From Arthrospira sp. PCC 9108 (GTDB lineage: Bacteria > Cyanobacteriota > Cyanobacteriia > Cyanobacteriales > Microcoleaceae): a stretch of DNA of 64,000 nucleotides. A program made the translations under genes and the position numbers. The first letter of the stretch is position 1. Each line of letters begins with the position of its first letter. The notes beneath the pieces are model-generated. The model worked only from the letters and a program-made list of their open reading frames with translations. It was not told the DNA's origin and ran no database searches. The stretch lies in the NCBI GenBank assembly GCA_016745315.1, contig CP066886.1, positions 4,216,501-4,280,500 on the forward strand, written 5' to 3'. Below, piece by piece: positions 55,187-64,000 of the stretch.

Positions 55187-56980
55187 ATGAGAACCTACTA
55201 CTGCGGACACCTAAGAAGTGTTAATATTGGAGAAACAGTCACCCTCTGCGGCTGGGTCGATCGCTATCGCGATCATGGGGGGGTGGTATTTCTGGATCTG
55301 CGCGATCGCAGTGGTCTGGTACAAATTATCAGCGATCCTGAACGCACCCCTAATTCCTACGGGCTTTCTACTTCTGTCCGTAATGAATATGTTTTACGGA
55401 TTACTGGTCGAGTTTCACACCGTCCTGATGAGTCCATCAACCCCAAAATACCAGGGGGCGATATAGAAGTATATGCTGATGAAATCGAAGTCCTCAACGG
55501 ACTAGGAAAGCCTCTACCATTCCAGGTCGGGAGTAATGATAATGAATCAGTCCGCGAAGAATTACGCCTCAAATATAGATATTTGGACCTGCGACGGGAA
55601 CGCATGACCCGTAACCTACAATTGCGCCATGAGGTGATTAAGGCTATGCGGCGCTTCCTGGAAGATCAAGAACATTTTATTGAGGTGGAAACCCCAATTT
55701 TGACGCGATCGACTCCCGAAGGCGCACGGGATTATTTAGTTCCCAGTCGGGTTAACCCCGGAGAGTGGTTCGCCCTTCCTCAGTCTCCCCAATTGTTTAA
55801 ACAAATGTTGATGGTCTCCGGGTTCGATCGCTATTATCAGATCGCCCGCTGTTTCCGCGATGAAGATCTACGGGCTGACCGACAACCGGAATTTACTCAG
55901 TTAGACATGGAGATGAGTTTCATGTCTCAGGAGGAAATTCTCACCTTAAATGAGAACCTGGTTTGTCATATTTTTAAAACTGTAAAAGGTATTGATTTAC
56001 CCCGCCCCTTTCCGCGCATGACCTATAAGGACGCGATGGAACGCTATGGGAGTGATAAACCCGATACCCGCTTTGGCTTAGAACTTGCTGATGTTTCTGA
56101 CCTGCTGAAAGATTCCGGTTTTAAAGTGTTTTCAGCGGCGATAAAATCGGGGGGAATTGTGAAAATCCTGCCGATTCCTGGGGGAAATGATTTGATTTCT
56201 AATGTGCAAATTAAACCGGGTGGGGATTTGTTTAAAGAAGCCACGGAAGCCGGGGCGAAAGGATTGGCTTATATTAGGGTGAAAGCCGATGGACAAATTG
56301 ATACTATCGGCGCTATTAAAGATAACCTGAGTGATGAACAAAAAGCGGAAATTCTCCGGCGCACGAATGCGAAAGCGGGGGATTTATTACTGTTTGGTGC
56401 GGGGGATGTAGCCACGGTTAATAAAACCTTGGATAGACTGCGATTGGTGATTGGTCAAAGGTTGGGATTGATTGACCCTGAACAAATTAATCTGCTCTGG
56501 GTGACGGATTTTCCTATGTTTGAGTGGAACCAGGATGAAAAACGCCTCGAAGCTATTCACCACCCCTTTACTTCTCCCCATCCTGATGATATTAATGATT
56601 TGAAAACGGCTAGGGCTCAGGCTTACGATTTGGTGCTAAATGGTACGGAAATTGGCGGCGGTAGTCTGAGGATTTATCAGCGGGAAATTCAAGAGAAGGT
56701 TTTTGATGCGATCGGTTTATCTACGGAGGAAGCCTACAACAAATTTGGCTTTTTATTAGAAGCCTTTGAATATGGAACACCCCCCCACGGCGGTATCGCT
56801 TACGGTTTAGACCGCTTAGTGATGCTATTAGCTGGGGAAGATTCGATCCGAGATGTGATTGCATTTCCTAAGACACAACAAGCCCGTTGTTTGCTTACTA
56901 ATGCACCCTCTGGGGTTGATCAAAAGCAGTTAAAAGAGTTACAGGTAGCTTCTACCTATAAGCCTAAAAAATCTGAGTGA
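55187..56980 (+). CDS. aspS: Aspartyl-tRNA synthetase
   Basis: Class IIb synthetase, 597 residues, bacterial type. The N-terminal OB fold (VTLCGWVDRYRDHGGVVFLD) recognises the anticodon. Motif 2 is YYQIARCFRDEDLRADRQPE and is preceded by ALPQSPQLFKQMLM; the GAD insertion covers about 300-410; motif 3 is GIAYGLDRLVMLL. The bacterial length suggests possible non-discriminating charging of tRNA-Asn, common in cyanobacteria; that is inference. Confidence 0.96.
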   Translation: MRTYYCGHLRSVNIGETVTLCGWVDRYRDHGGVVFLDLRDRSGLVQIISDPERTPNSYGLSTSVRNEYVLRITGRVSHRPDESINPKIPGGDIEVYADEIEVLNGLGKPLPFQVGSNDNESVREELRLKYRYLDLRRERMTRNLQLRHEVIKAMRRFLEDQEHFIEVETPILTRSTPEGARDYLVPSRVNPGEWFALPQSPQLFKQMLMVSGFDRYYQIARCFRDEDLRADRQPEFTQLDMEMSFMSQEEILTLNENLVCHIFKTVKGIDLPRPFPRMTYKDAMERYGSDKPDTRFGLELADVSDLLKDSGFKVFSAAIKSGGIVKILPIPGGNDLISNVQIKPGGDLFKEATEAGAKGLAYIRVKADGQIDTIGAIKDNLSDEQKAEILRRTNAKAGDLLLFGAGDVATVNKTLDRLRLVIGQRLGLIDPEQINLLWVTDFPMFEWNQDEKRLEAIHHPFTSPHPDDINDLKTARAQAYDLVLNGTEIGGGSLRIYQREIQEKVFDAIGLSTEEAYNKFGFLLEAFEYGTPPHGGIAYGLDRLVMLLAGEDSIRDVIAFPKTQQARCLLTNAPSGVDQKQLKELQVASTYKPKKSE

Positions 56981-56998
56981 TTTTGGTGGTGGAGATAA

Positions 56999-57394
56999 TC
57001 ACGATTCGCTGTTCTTAGCACAGCGATCGCATAAGCCAAAAAATTCCAGGGTATGATAGTAAATCTTAAAATTGTGGGATTGTTGTAAGGTGGCTTCTAA
57101 ATGATGCACTGGACACTCATCAATCACAATTGAGTAACCACACTCAACACAGGTGAGATAGTGTTCATCCTCCTGTACCAGACTATAAACAGATTCCCCG
57201 GTCCCTAATAGCCGCACATGAACCAAACCCTCCTTTTTGAGTGCATCAAGGGAACGGTAAATTGTGGCTAGTCCCATAGCCTGGTCATTTTTACGCATTT
57301 CCATATACAGATCCTGAGCCGAAAGCGATCGTCTCAGGGCTTTAAGTTTGCTCAAAATTCGTTCTTGACTACGAGTCCGACGAGTTTTCATCAC
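56999..57394 (-). CDS. Fur family regulator, probably Zur
   Basis: 131-residue metalloregulator. The winged helix (LSAQDLYMEMRKNDQAMGLATIYRSL in pieces, about 24-55) precedes a dimerisation domain with structural zinc cysteines CVECG and CDRC. The regulatory-site region is DEHYLTC with DECPVHHLE. The short metal-sensing segment and lack of a Fe-Fur HHDH motif favour Zur. In cyanobacteria Zur represses zinc uptake when zinc is plentiful; no target operon is adjacent. Confidence 0.8.
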   Translation of the reverse strand: MMKTRRTRSQERILSKLKALRRSLSAQDLYMEMRKNDQAMGLATIYRSLDALKKEGLVHVRLLGTGESVYSLVQEDEHYLTCVECGYSIVIDECPVHHLEATLQQSHNFKIYYHTLEFFGLCDRCAKNSES

Positions 57395-57461
57395 TTCTCA
57401 TTACCATTGCTCAATTTGGCGCTTATCTATAGGCTATCATTAATCATAACAATAGCAACCA

Positions 57462-57767
57462 GTGTCTACAACTATTATGATTCAAAGTCGTCTTTTAAAT
57501 AGCTATTCCCCCAATCCGGTTTTCGCCCGCCACGAGACGTTTCATCCTCGGTTTGGCTGGCTAAAAAAAGGTTTTGATCTGGCTAATAAAGATGCTGGTA
57601 TTTTTTGGGCGGAAGATGCTCCGGTGCGCCTGGGAGTTGGTAAAAATATGGTGCGATCGCTTCGTTATTGGTGTCAAGCGTTTAAGATTTTAGGAGGCGA
57701 TCGCCCCTTATCACCCCATCAAAATTACACCGTGGTTATCCCTCAATTTTTAGTCGAAGACAGATAA
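57462..57767 (+). pseudogene. Truncated 5' copy of the DUF4007 (sspB-like) gene
   Basis: The first 82 or so codons match the DUF4007 protein encoded at 58903 (VFARHETFHPRFGWLKKGFD, then GVGKNMVRS). Similarity covers 57513-57707 against 58954-59148, 195 bp each, and stops abruptly after GGDRP. The remaining codons (LSPHQNYTVVIPQFLVEDR) are unrelated. A partial duplicate with a fused tail is unlikely to be functional, though it could be expressed from GTG at 57462. Confidence 0.75.
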
Positions 57768-57892
57768 AAAACTTGGATTTTTTAACCTGTGAACACGGGG
57801 ATATGCACTGTGGGGAAAGACTCCGAGATATGCGGTTGATTGTGATTGACCAATGGCAAAAACTGTCTTCAGTGACGTTTAATCCTCCGTGA
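57708..57892 (+). pseudogene. Remnant of an unidentified gene fused behind the sspB fragment
   Basis: After the truncated copy, one frame reads QNYTVVIPQFLVEDR. A second frame starting in the same bases continues IKNLDFLTCEHGDMHCGERL and then LIVIDQWQKLSSVTFNPP to a stop at about 57892. Joined by one frame change these look like a piece of one protein, perhaps a mobile-element or defence gene. I do not recognise it. Confidence 0.3.
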
Positions 57893-57988
57893 AGGCGATC
57901 GCACGTTGAGGGTTAAGTAATGGGAAGACCTGGCGGGTGATCAAACCTCCAGCGTACCCCTGGTGCAAAATGTCACATAAAACTTGGC

Positions 57989-57994
57989 TATAAT
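57989..57994 (+). promoter_or_regulatory. -10 element of the vapBC-type operon
   Basis: TATAAT 39 bp before the antitoxin ATG. No good -35 is at the right distance, so it may be an extended or regulated promoter. Confidence 0.5.
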
Positions 57995-57995
57995 T

Positions 57996-58019
57996 TGTTC
58001 AAAATCTATCAATTGAACA
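57996..58019. promoter_or_regulatory. Putative antitoxin operator (inverted repeat)
   Basis: TGTTCAA (57996-58002) and its exact complement TTGAACA (58013-58019) are separated by 10 bp. They overlap the start site just after the TATAAT, where an antitoxin dimer could block transcription. Confidence 0.5.
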
Positions 58020-58032
58020 GGCAAAATATACG

Positions 58033-58287
58033 ATGGAAATTATCAAACTCAAAATCCGGGCGGATGGGGAAGGAAAAGTTATTTTACAAGTTCCTCAAGA
58101 TTTAGCGAATCAAGAGTTAGAGATAGCTGTTATCTATCAATCCGCTTCTCCACCTTCCGCCACTCAAACCCCAGACGAATTAGGCTGGCCTCCGGGATTT
58201 TTTGAACAAACCGCAGGCTGTTTAGCCGATGAACCGTTGGTCAGATATGACCCAGGGGAATATCAGGTGAGGGAAGAAATCGAGTGA
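58033..58287 (+). CDS. Putative VapB-type antitoxin
   Basis: 84-residue protein directly upstream of a PIN toxin and overlapping its start. The N-terminus (IIKLKIRADGEGKVILQVPQ) forms strands that could be an AbrB-like or other small beta-domain DNA binder. The acidic, Pro-rich C-terminus (GWPPGFFEQTAGCLADEP) is typical of the flexible tail that wraps a toxin. It is assigned mainly by gene order, and partly by the inverted repeat in front of it. Confidence 0.7.
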   Translation: MEIIKLKIRADGEGKVILQVPQDLANQELEIAVIYQSASPPSATQTPDELGWPPGFFEQTAGCLADEPLVRYDPGEYQVREEIE

Positions 58288-58685
58288 TTTATTTACTGGA
58301 TACAAATGTCTGTATTCTCTACCTAAATCGTCGCAATTCTGGAATTCAGGAACATTTAGAGCGGTTATCTCCCAGGGATGTGGCGGTTTGTTCGGTGGTC
58401 AAGGCAGAATTGTTTTATGGAGCGATGAAAAGCTCAAACCCCTCTCGTACACTGGCGCTACAGGAGGTATTTTTAAGTCAGTTTGTGTCTTTACCGTTTG
58501 ATGATGCAGCAGCGAGTATTTATGGCAGGATTCGCGCTCAATTAGCCGCTTTAGGAAAGCCAATCGGTCCCTATGACCTCCAAATTGCAGCGATCGCTTT
58601 AGCGAATCATCTGATTTTAGTAACCCATAATGTTCGGGAGTTTGCACGGGCAGAAGGATTACGCCTAGAAGACTGGGAAGCCTAA
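58284..58685 (+). CDS. VapC-type PIN domain ribonuclease toxin
   Basis: 133-residue PIN domain protein. Acidic active-site residues are in YLLDTNVCILYLN (Asp 6), VVKAELFYGA (Glu near 42), GPYDLQIAAIAL (Asp near 98) and LVTHNVREFARAEGLRLEDW (HN where many have TxN/D). VapC toxins cleave tRNA or rRNA. The start is GTG at 58284, overlapping the antitoxin stop (GTGA), so the pair is coupled. It sits between the truncated and complete DUF4007 copies. Confidence 0.9.
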   Translation: MIYLLDTNVCILYLNRRNSGIQEHLERLSPRDVAVCSVVKAELFYGAMKSSNPSRTLALQEVFLSQFVSLPFDDAAASIYGRIRAQLAALGKPIGPYDLQIAAIALANHLILVTHNVREFARAEGLRLEDWEA

Positions 58686-58902
58686 ATCTGAGGCGCTATC
58701 CGTCAGGATGAGAAGCCATGGCAGGGTCTCTATAGCCGGTAGGTTGACTTTTTACTCCAGCGCGGTACTATGGACGATGGACATCACAAGCTGATCCAGT
58801 CCCTGAGTTAAGAATGTAAAATTTTATTGCTCAGGCCGATCGCCCAGGCACAGACTGGGTAACAATAAGGGTTTTGCTTACCAGACATCACCGGAAACCA
58901 TC

Positions 58903-59829
58903 GTGATTCAAACCAGCCTCAATCGTCATATCATCGATCCACCCCCAAGCGTGAATCCGGTTTTTGCCCGTCACGAGACCTTTCACCCTCGGTTTGGCTG
59001 GCTAAAAAAGGGGTTTGATCAAGCCGAAAAAGATGATCGTATTTTTTTGGCGGAAGATGCTCCGGTGCGCCTGGGAGTTGGTAAAAATATGGTGCGATCG
59101 ATTCGTTATTGGTGTCAAGCGTTTAAGATTTTAGGAGGCGATCGCCCCACGGTATTCGGTGAAAATATTTTAAGAGATGACGGCTGGGACCCGTTTTTGG
59201 AGGATCCGGCTTCTCTGTGGTTGCTACACTGGAATTTGCTTAAACAACCCTGCGATGCTGCTGCTTGGCATTATACATTTAATCAGTTTCGGCGGGTGGA
59301 ATTTTCCCAACATGATTTGTTTGTGGCTATCTCCGACTATGGGAAAACTCTTAAAAAAAACCTGGCTGATTCTTCAATTAATAAAGATGTTAGCTGTCTG
59401 CTAAGGATGTACGTTAAACAAAGCCGAAATCACCAAGTTAGTGAGGATTCGATTGATTGTCCTTTTGCCGAATTAGGGTTAATTCATAGGGCTGGCGACT
59501 CTAAATATTACACCTTTAGAGTTAACCAGAAGCGCAATTTACCCCCGGAAATTGTAGTGGCTGCTTGTTTAGAATATGCGGACTTTGTGGGGCGTGAACA
59601 ACGCACGCTCGCCATCTCCCGACTGCTGTATGATATCGGTAGTCCGGGGATGGTTTTTAAGTTGCCAGAAACTGCGGTCTGTGATGCCATTGAAAAGGTG
59701 GCGCGGGGATGGAATGCGATCGCTTTATCAGAAGCCGCCGGATTAATTCAGTTTTCCTTTAACGAAAATCCCCAAAAATTAGCGGATCATCTGCTGGGGA
59801 TGTATTACAATAAAAGGAGAGTTGGCTAA
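58903..59829 (+). CDS. DUF4007 protein, SspB-like (phosphorothioation system)
   Basis: 308 residues of the DUF4007 family (FARHETFHPRFGWLKKGFDQ, LGVGKNMVRSIRYWCQAFK, DDGWDPFLEDPASLWLLHW). In Ssp phosphorothioation systems SspB is a DUF4007 protein that nicks DNA so sulfur can be placed in one strand. Here it is followed by a P-loop ATPase and a PAPS-reductase-like gene in the same direction, the sspB-C-D order. The start is GTG at 58903, equivalent to the fragment's internal start. Assignment to Ssp rests on family and gene order; type-4 BREX-like clusters, which also use PAPS-reductase proteins, are the alternative. Confidence 0.78.
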   Translation: MIQTSLNRHIIDPPPSVNPVFARHETFHPRFGWLKKGFDQAEKDDRIFLAEDAPVRLGVGKNMVRSIRYWCQAFKILGGDRPTVFGENILRDDGWDPFLEDPASLWLLHWNLLKQPCDAAAWHYTFNQFRRVEFSQHDLFVAISDYGKTLKKNLADSSINKDVSCLLRMYVKQSRNHQVSEDSIDCPFAELGLIHRAGDSKYYTFRVNQKRNLPPEIVVAACLEYADFVGREQRTLAISRLLYDIGSPGMVFKLPETAVCDAIEKVARGWNAIALSEAAGLIQFSFNENPQKLADHLLGMYYNKRRVG

Positions 59830-59833
59830 TCAA

Positions 59834-62800
59834 ATGCCTAAATTTTTATCAGATTATTTTAGCCTCAATCGTCGCTATTCTCGGTCTATCAATATCGAGC
59901 GAGATTTCGACCAAGTAGAAGCCTTAGCTGGATATGTTCTGACAGAGCGATCGCTAGATGCTCTGGGGCGAATTTTAACCGGATTTACCACCCCCAAGCT
60001 AACCGCGCCTGGACTTTAACCGGAGTCTATGGAACCGGGAAATCTTCCTTTGCTCAATTCTTAATTTCCGCCTGTGCTGACCGCGAAAATACCGCCCACA
60101 AGGAAGCATTAGCACTAATTGAAACTACCCTTGGCAGCGAAAGTACAGAGTATTTATCATTAACTAAGGCTATCCCCAAAGCAGGTTTTTTTCGCGCTGT
60201 TGTAACCGCCCAGCGGGAACCTTTGAGCCATACGATTGTTAGGGCGATGTATAAGGGTTCCCAATTTTTTGGGCAGAAGAATAAACCCGCTAAAACACCG
60301 CAAATAGCTAAGGAAATAGTAGATTTATATACTGATGTTGAAAACGGCAAATCTATCCAAACATCAAAGATTATCAAGTTGGTTGTCGAAGTAGCCAAAG
60401 CTGCCCAAACCCCTGTCTTGATATTGATTGATGAATTGGGAAAAAACCTAGAATTTGTCGCCCAAAATCAGGGAGCCGAAGATTTATATTTGTTGCAGCA
60501 ATTAGCGGAACTTCCTAGAGAGACAGATTCTCAGATTTATCTAATTGGATTATTGCACCAAGCCTTTGCTGACTATGGGGAAAGATTAAGTTCGGTTCAG
60601 CGCAACGAATGGGCAAAAATTCAAGGCAGATTTGAAGATATCCCCTTTAAAGATTCCGCCCCTCAAATGATGCGATTGATTGGTAAAGCCATCGATTCTG
60701 CCAATGCCGGAACCCATTTAGAGGGGGTTAATAATTGGGCTAAAGAATGGTTCGATTTACTACCTGACACACTCACGGCAGACATCACTACGGACGTGGT
60801 AGGTGCAACCTATCCCCTGCATCCATTGACGGCGTTAGTATTACCTGAATTATGCACCCAATACGCCCAAAATGAACGCTCCTTATTTACATTTCTCACC
60901 AGTGCCGAGCCCTATTCCTTCAGGCGCTATTTAGAAGAGACGACGGCGGATGATACTAAACTGCATACATTGAAACTCGATCGCGTTTACGACTATTTTA
61001 TCGAAGCTGTGGGAATGGGTATCACCTCCCGCCCCAAACTGCAACGATGGATAGAAGTACAGGGATTAATTAACGATGTTTCCAAAACCCTGGATGCTGA
61101 CAGTTTACGGGTGCTTAAAACCATCGGAATCTTAAACATTGTCACCACCACGGGGGGACTGAAAGCTACGCGATCGCTTGTAGCTTTGGCAATGTGTGAC
61201 CGTGTGGACGAGTCCCCAGAGTGGGAAAAGACAATTGATAATTTGCTGCAAAAAGGAATCGTTACCTATCGGCGACAAGTCGATGAATTGCGGATTTGGG
61301 AAGGGTCTGATTTTAATGTAGATAGCGCTGTAGCTGACTATTTGGCAAGCGATCGCACTACCCTAGTCGAACTTCTGTCGGAAATTCGCCCTTTGGAACC
61401 CCTAGTTGCCCAACGCCACAGTTATATTACCGGTACGCTGCGCTATTTTGAACGGCGCTATCTCGATAATCCTATACATCTCTCGACTCTTTCTTGTACC
61501 CTGGAAAATGCCGACGGTGCGATCGCTTATTGGGTGGGGGAAGAATCGCCCAATAATCCGCCGGAAATGACCACCGACGGCAAACCTTTAATCGTGGTTT
61601 GTGCCGCTAAATTGGAGACCTTGCGGATACAAGCGCGGGAATTGGCGGCATTGCGATACATTGAAAATAATGCCCCGGAATTACAAAGCGATGGGGTGGC
61701 GCGCCGAGAAGTACGTTACCGCTTAGTGCAAGCTGAGGAGTTATTTGATGATGCCCTAAGTCAGGCTTTTGACCTGGCAGAAAATCGCAACCGCTGCTGG
61801 ATTTTGGGACGACCAGAAACTCTCAACCACGTTACCGATTTAAACGCACAACTCTCGCGGGTGTGCGATCAGGTTTATTCTCAAACGCCCACTTTGTGGA
61901 ATGAACTAATCAATCGGCGCGACCTCACCTCCCAAGGCGCTAAGGCGAGACTGGAGTTGATTTCGGCAATGTTGGAATACGGACCGCGCTCACAGCTAGA
62001 ATTGACAGGATACGGCCCGGAAGTGAGTATCTATTACTCGGTTTTATCGGAAACCAAAATTCATCGGTGCGAGGATGACCAGTGGGGATTTTACCCGCCG
62101 CCAGAAGATTCGGGAATTTTCACGGTTTGGGAGGCGATCGAAACCTTTTGTCTGGAAGCCAAAGAACAACAGCAAACCTTAGATTTGCTTTATCAGCGCC
62201 TGCAAGCGCCTCCCTACGGCATGAAACAGGGAGCGATTCCGGTGTTGTTGGCGGCGGTGTTGTTTTACCATGTGGATGATGTAGGGGTTTATAAAGATGG
62301 CTCCTTTATCCCCGTGTTGGGATTGGAGCATTTCGAGATATTGGTGAGGTATCCCGATCGCTTTTCGGTGAAATACTTTGAAGTCCTCGGAGTGCGATCG
62401 CAAGTCTTTAAAGAATTGGAGGACATTTGGGGCAAACGCAAACCCCTCAATAAACCAGGGCTTCGTAATACCACCCTGTTAACGGTCGTTAAACCGTTGT
62501 TTCAGTTCGCTAAGGCTACCCCCCTATACCACTCAAACTCAGCGCCTCAGCGCCCAAGCAGTGGGGGTATTGCAGGCGTTGCAGCGAGACCAGGAACCCG
62601 ATGAACTGGTTTTTACATCTTTACCCCAAGCCTGTGGGTTGCCTGCAATTACCACCGGAGAAGACTCTGATGCCAATATTGCCAAAACTCTCCGCGCCAA
62701 GCTAGTGGAAGCCTTGCGAGAGATTCAGACGGCCTATGATTGCTTATTAGACCAGTGCCAAACCCGCTTATTTGAAGCCTTTGGCATCAGAAGTCCCGAA

Positions 62801-63337
62801 ACTCGCCTGCGGGAAGATTTGCGAGTCCGCGCTAGTTATATTAGCGGTCAGTGTTTAGAGCGCACCCTCAAGAGTTTTGCAAGGGCGGCAGCGGAGGAAA
62901 CTAAAAGCGATCGCCAGTGGTTAGAAGCACTGGTGATGATAGTCGCCGACAAACCCGCCGAATCCTGGACTGATGAAGATGCGACCAGATTTGAAATTAA
63001 ACTCAGTGACATCTCGCGGCGGTTTAAGAACCTGGAAGCCTTGCAAAAAGAAGTCGCCGCCAAAGGGGAGGGATTCGAGGCGCGGCGGATTACCGTTACC
63101 CGTCCCGACGGCGAAGAAACTCACCGCATGGTCTGGGTGGAACATGAGTCGGAGAACCAAATAGAGAAATTGGTTGAAGCCACCTTACAAAATCACCTTT
63201 TGCGGGATAATCCTCAACTTCAGCAAGCCTTTGTTGCTAAACTAACCGAAAGAGTTTTGGGAGCAACATCCCAGGAGAATCTTGCTCAAATGCAGAAAAC
63301 CCGTCAGAATACGAAGCATGAGCAACAAACCAATTAG
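59834..63337 (+). pseudogene. SspC-like P-loop ATPase gene with two frameshifts
   Basis: Reading across frames gives one protein of about 1165 residues. The first frame (MPKFLSDYFSLNRRYSRSIN) breaks at a C5 run (59991-59995), where one C is missing. The next frame carries Walker A GVYGTGKSS (60022-60048), Walker B TPVLILIDELGKN and the main helical body. It breaks at a C6 run (62519-62524), where one C is extra. The last frame (PYTTQTQRLSAQAVGVLQAL onward) runs to 63337. The two changes cancel. The intact middle frame's first ATG (60223) lies after Walker A, so independent expression would lack ATPase function. Sequencing error, phase variation or true decay are all possible. Confidence 0.8.
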
Positions 63338-64000
63338 ACATATCCTCGGTTTATCCGGCGGCAAGGACAGCACAGCCCTTGCTATCCTTCTGCACAAACA
63401 AGTGCCGCAGATGGAGTATTTCTTCTGCGACACCCATAAGGAGTTGCCCGAAACTTACGAGTATCTCGATCGCATCAAAGCCCGCTTAGGGATTAAAATT
63501 CACTATCTCAGCGCTCACCGAGGATTTGACCATTGGCTCGACATTCATGGCGGGTTACTTCCCTCTCCCCAAAAGCGCTGGTGTACCGTGATGATGAAAA
63601 TTAAGCCCTTAGAGGAATTTGTCGGGGACGACGAAACCATAAGCTATATCGGCATCCGCGCCGACGAAAACCGGGATGGCTATATCTCCACCAAGCCGAA
63701 TATCCGCCCCGTATATCCGTTTAAGGAGAAGGGTTTAGTTAAAGCAGATATCCTCCGCTTGCTAGAAGAGAGCGGCATCGGGCTCCCCGACTATTATCGG
63801 TGGCGCAGTCGTTCTGGTTGCTTTTTCTGTTTTTTTCAGCGAAAATATGAATGGGTGAAGCTCGCCGAGGAACATCCCGATCTGTTTGCCCAGGCGGTTG
63901 ACTACGAGCAAAATCATAGTGACGGCAGACATTACACTTGGACAGATGGGGAGACCTTATTAGAACTACTCGAACGCAAGGAGGAAATTATTGCCAACCA
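63318..64000 (+). CDS. PAPS-reductase/DndC-like ATP pyrophosphatase, SspD-like (partial)
   Basis: Open from the ATG at 63318 to the window edge (227 codons, 3' end missing). The PP-loop SGGKDSTALAILL near residue 13 binds ATP. Further features are FFCDTHKELPETYEYL, a cysteine in QKRWCTVMMK, IGIRADENRDGY and SGCFFCFFQRKYEW; the spaced cysteines could hold an Fe-S cluster as in DndC. It would activate DNA phosphate for sulfur addition. Its start overlaps the ATPase gene by 20 bp, so translation is probably coupled. Confidence 0.85.
   Translation, partial: MSNKPIRHILGLSGGKDSTALAILLHKQVPQMEYFFCDTHKELPETYEYLDRIKARLGIKIHYLSAHRGFDHWLDIHGGLLPSPQKRWCTVMMKIKPLEEFVGDDETISYIGIRADENRDGYISTKPNIRPVYPFKEKGLVKADILRLLEESGIGLPDYYRWRSRSGCFFCFFQRKYEWVKLAEEHPDLFAQAVDYEQNHSDGRHYTWTDGETLLELLERKEEIIAN

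Noticed and set aside
1..64000. tRNA genes and insertion sequences
   Set aside because: I looked for T-loop signatures (GGTTCGAATCC-like) and transposase motifs on both strands and found none that held up.

Overview
The window looks like chromosomal DNA from a filamentous cyanobacterium. The octamer GCGATCGC (HIP1) recurs throughout. Photosynthetic genes are present: rpaB, a complex C cofactor-assembly gene and psb32. So are typical cyanobacterial families: ArgZ/AgrE arginine dihydrolase, GUN4-domain kinase, CHASE2 cyclase, NB-ARC/WD40 proteins. Gene content and repeat load suggest an Oscillatoriales genus such as Arthrospira/Limnospira. That genus-level call is inference, because no 16S gene is present.

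Layout. 1-11 kb holds an M48 protease/LemA pair, a valine-pyruvate transaminase-like enzyme, an SH3-YkuD protein, a 2[4Fe-4S] ferredoxin, radA, rpaB and its downstream genes, a RelE-like gene pair and a GGCT-fold protein. 11-25 kb holds mgtE, obg, psb32, a nonsense-interrupted NB-ARC gene, miaE, prs, a Pro-rich Ser/Thr kinase, bioD, a stand-alone 5S rRNA with its own promoter and terminator, and argZ. 25-35 kb is more accessory: a cytosine methyltransferase/endonuclease pair, a large RND pump, an intergenic consensus promoter with no gene, and a two-gene STAND NTPase + WD40 operon. 35-42.5 kb returns to metabolism (speA, galU-like, malQ, a glycosyltransferase, sirohydrochlorin chelatase), with a 179-bp duplication of the malQ start region.

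42.5-46.6 kb is a large orphan CRISPR array: 37 uniform 37-nt repeats plus 4 degenerate terminal ones. Its leader promoter is on the left, it carries duplicated spacers, and no cas gene lies in the window. The right end passes through a broken repeat into a HIP1-bearing minisatellite, followed by a WecB/TagA glycosyltransferase. 47-57.4 kb holds a GUN4 kinase, acireductone dioxygenase, RNase P RNA, a CHASE2 adenylate cyclase, three signalling proteins, aspS and a Fur/Zur-family regulator.

57.4-64 kb is a defence island. It contains a truncated copy of a DUF4007 gene, a VapBC-type toxin-antitoxin pair, then DUF4007 (SspB-like), a large P-loop ATPase (SspC-like) and a PAPS-reductase/DndC-like gene (SspD-like, cut by the window edge). 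Together these resemble an Ssp-type DNA phosphorothioation locus. The ATPase gene carries two opposite one-base frame changes, both in poly-C tracts. I saw no tRNA genes and no recognisable transposase.
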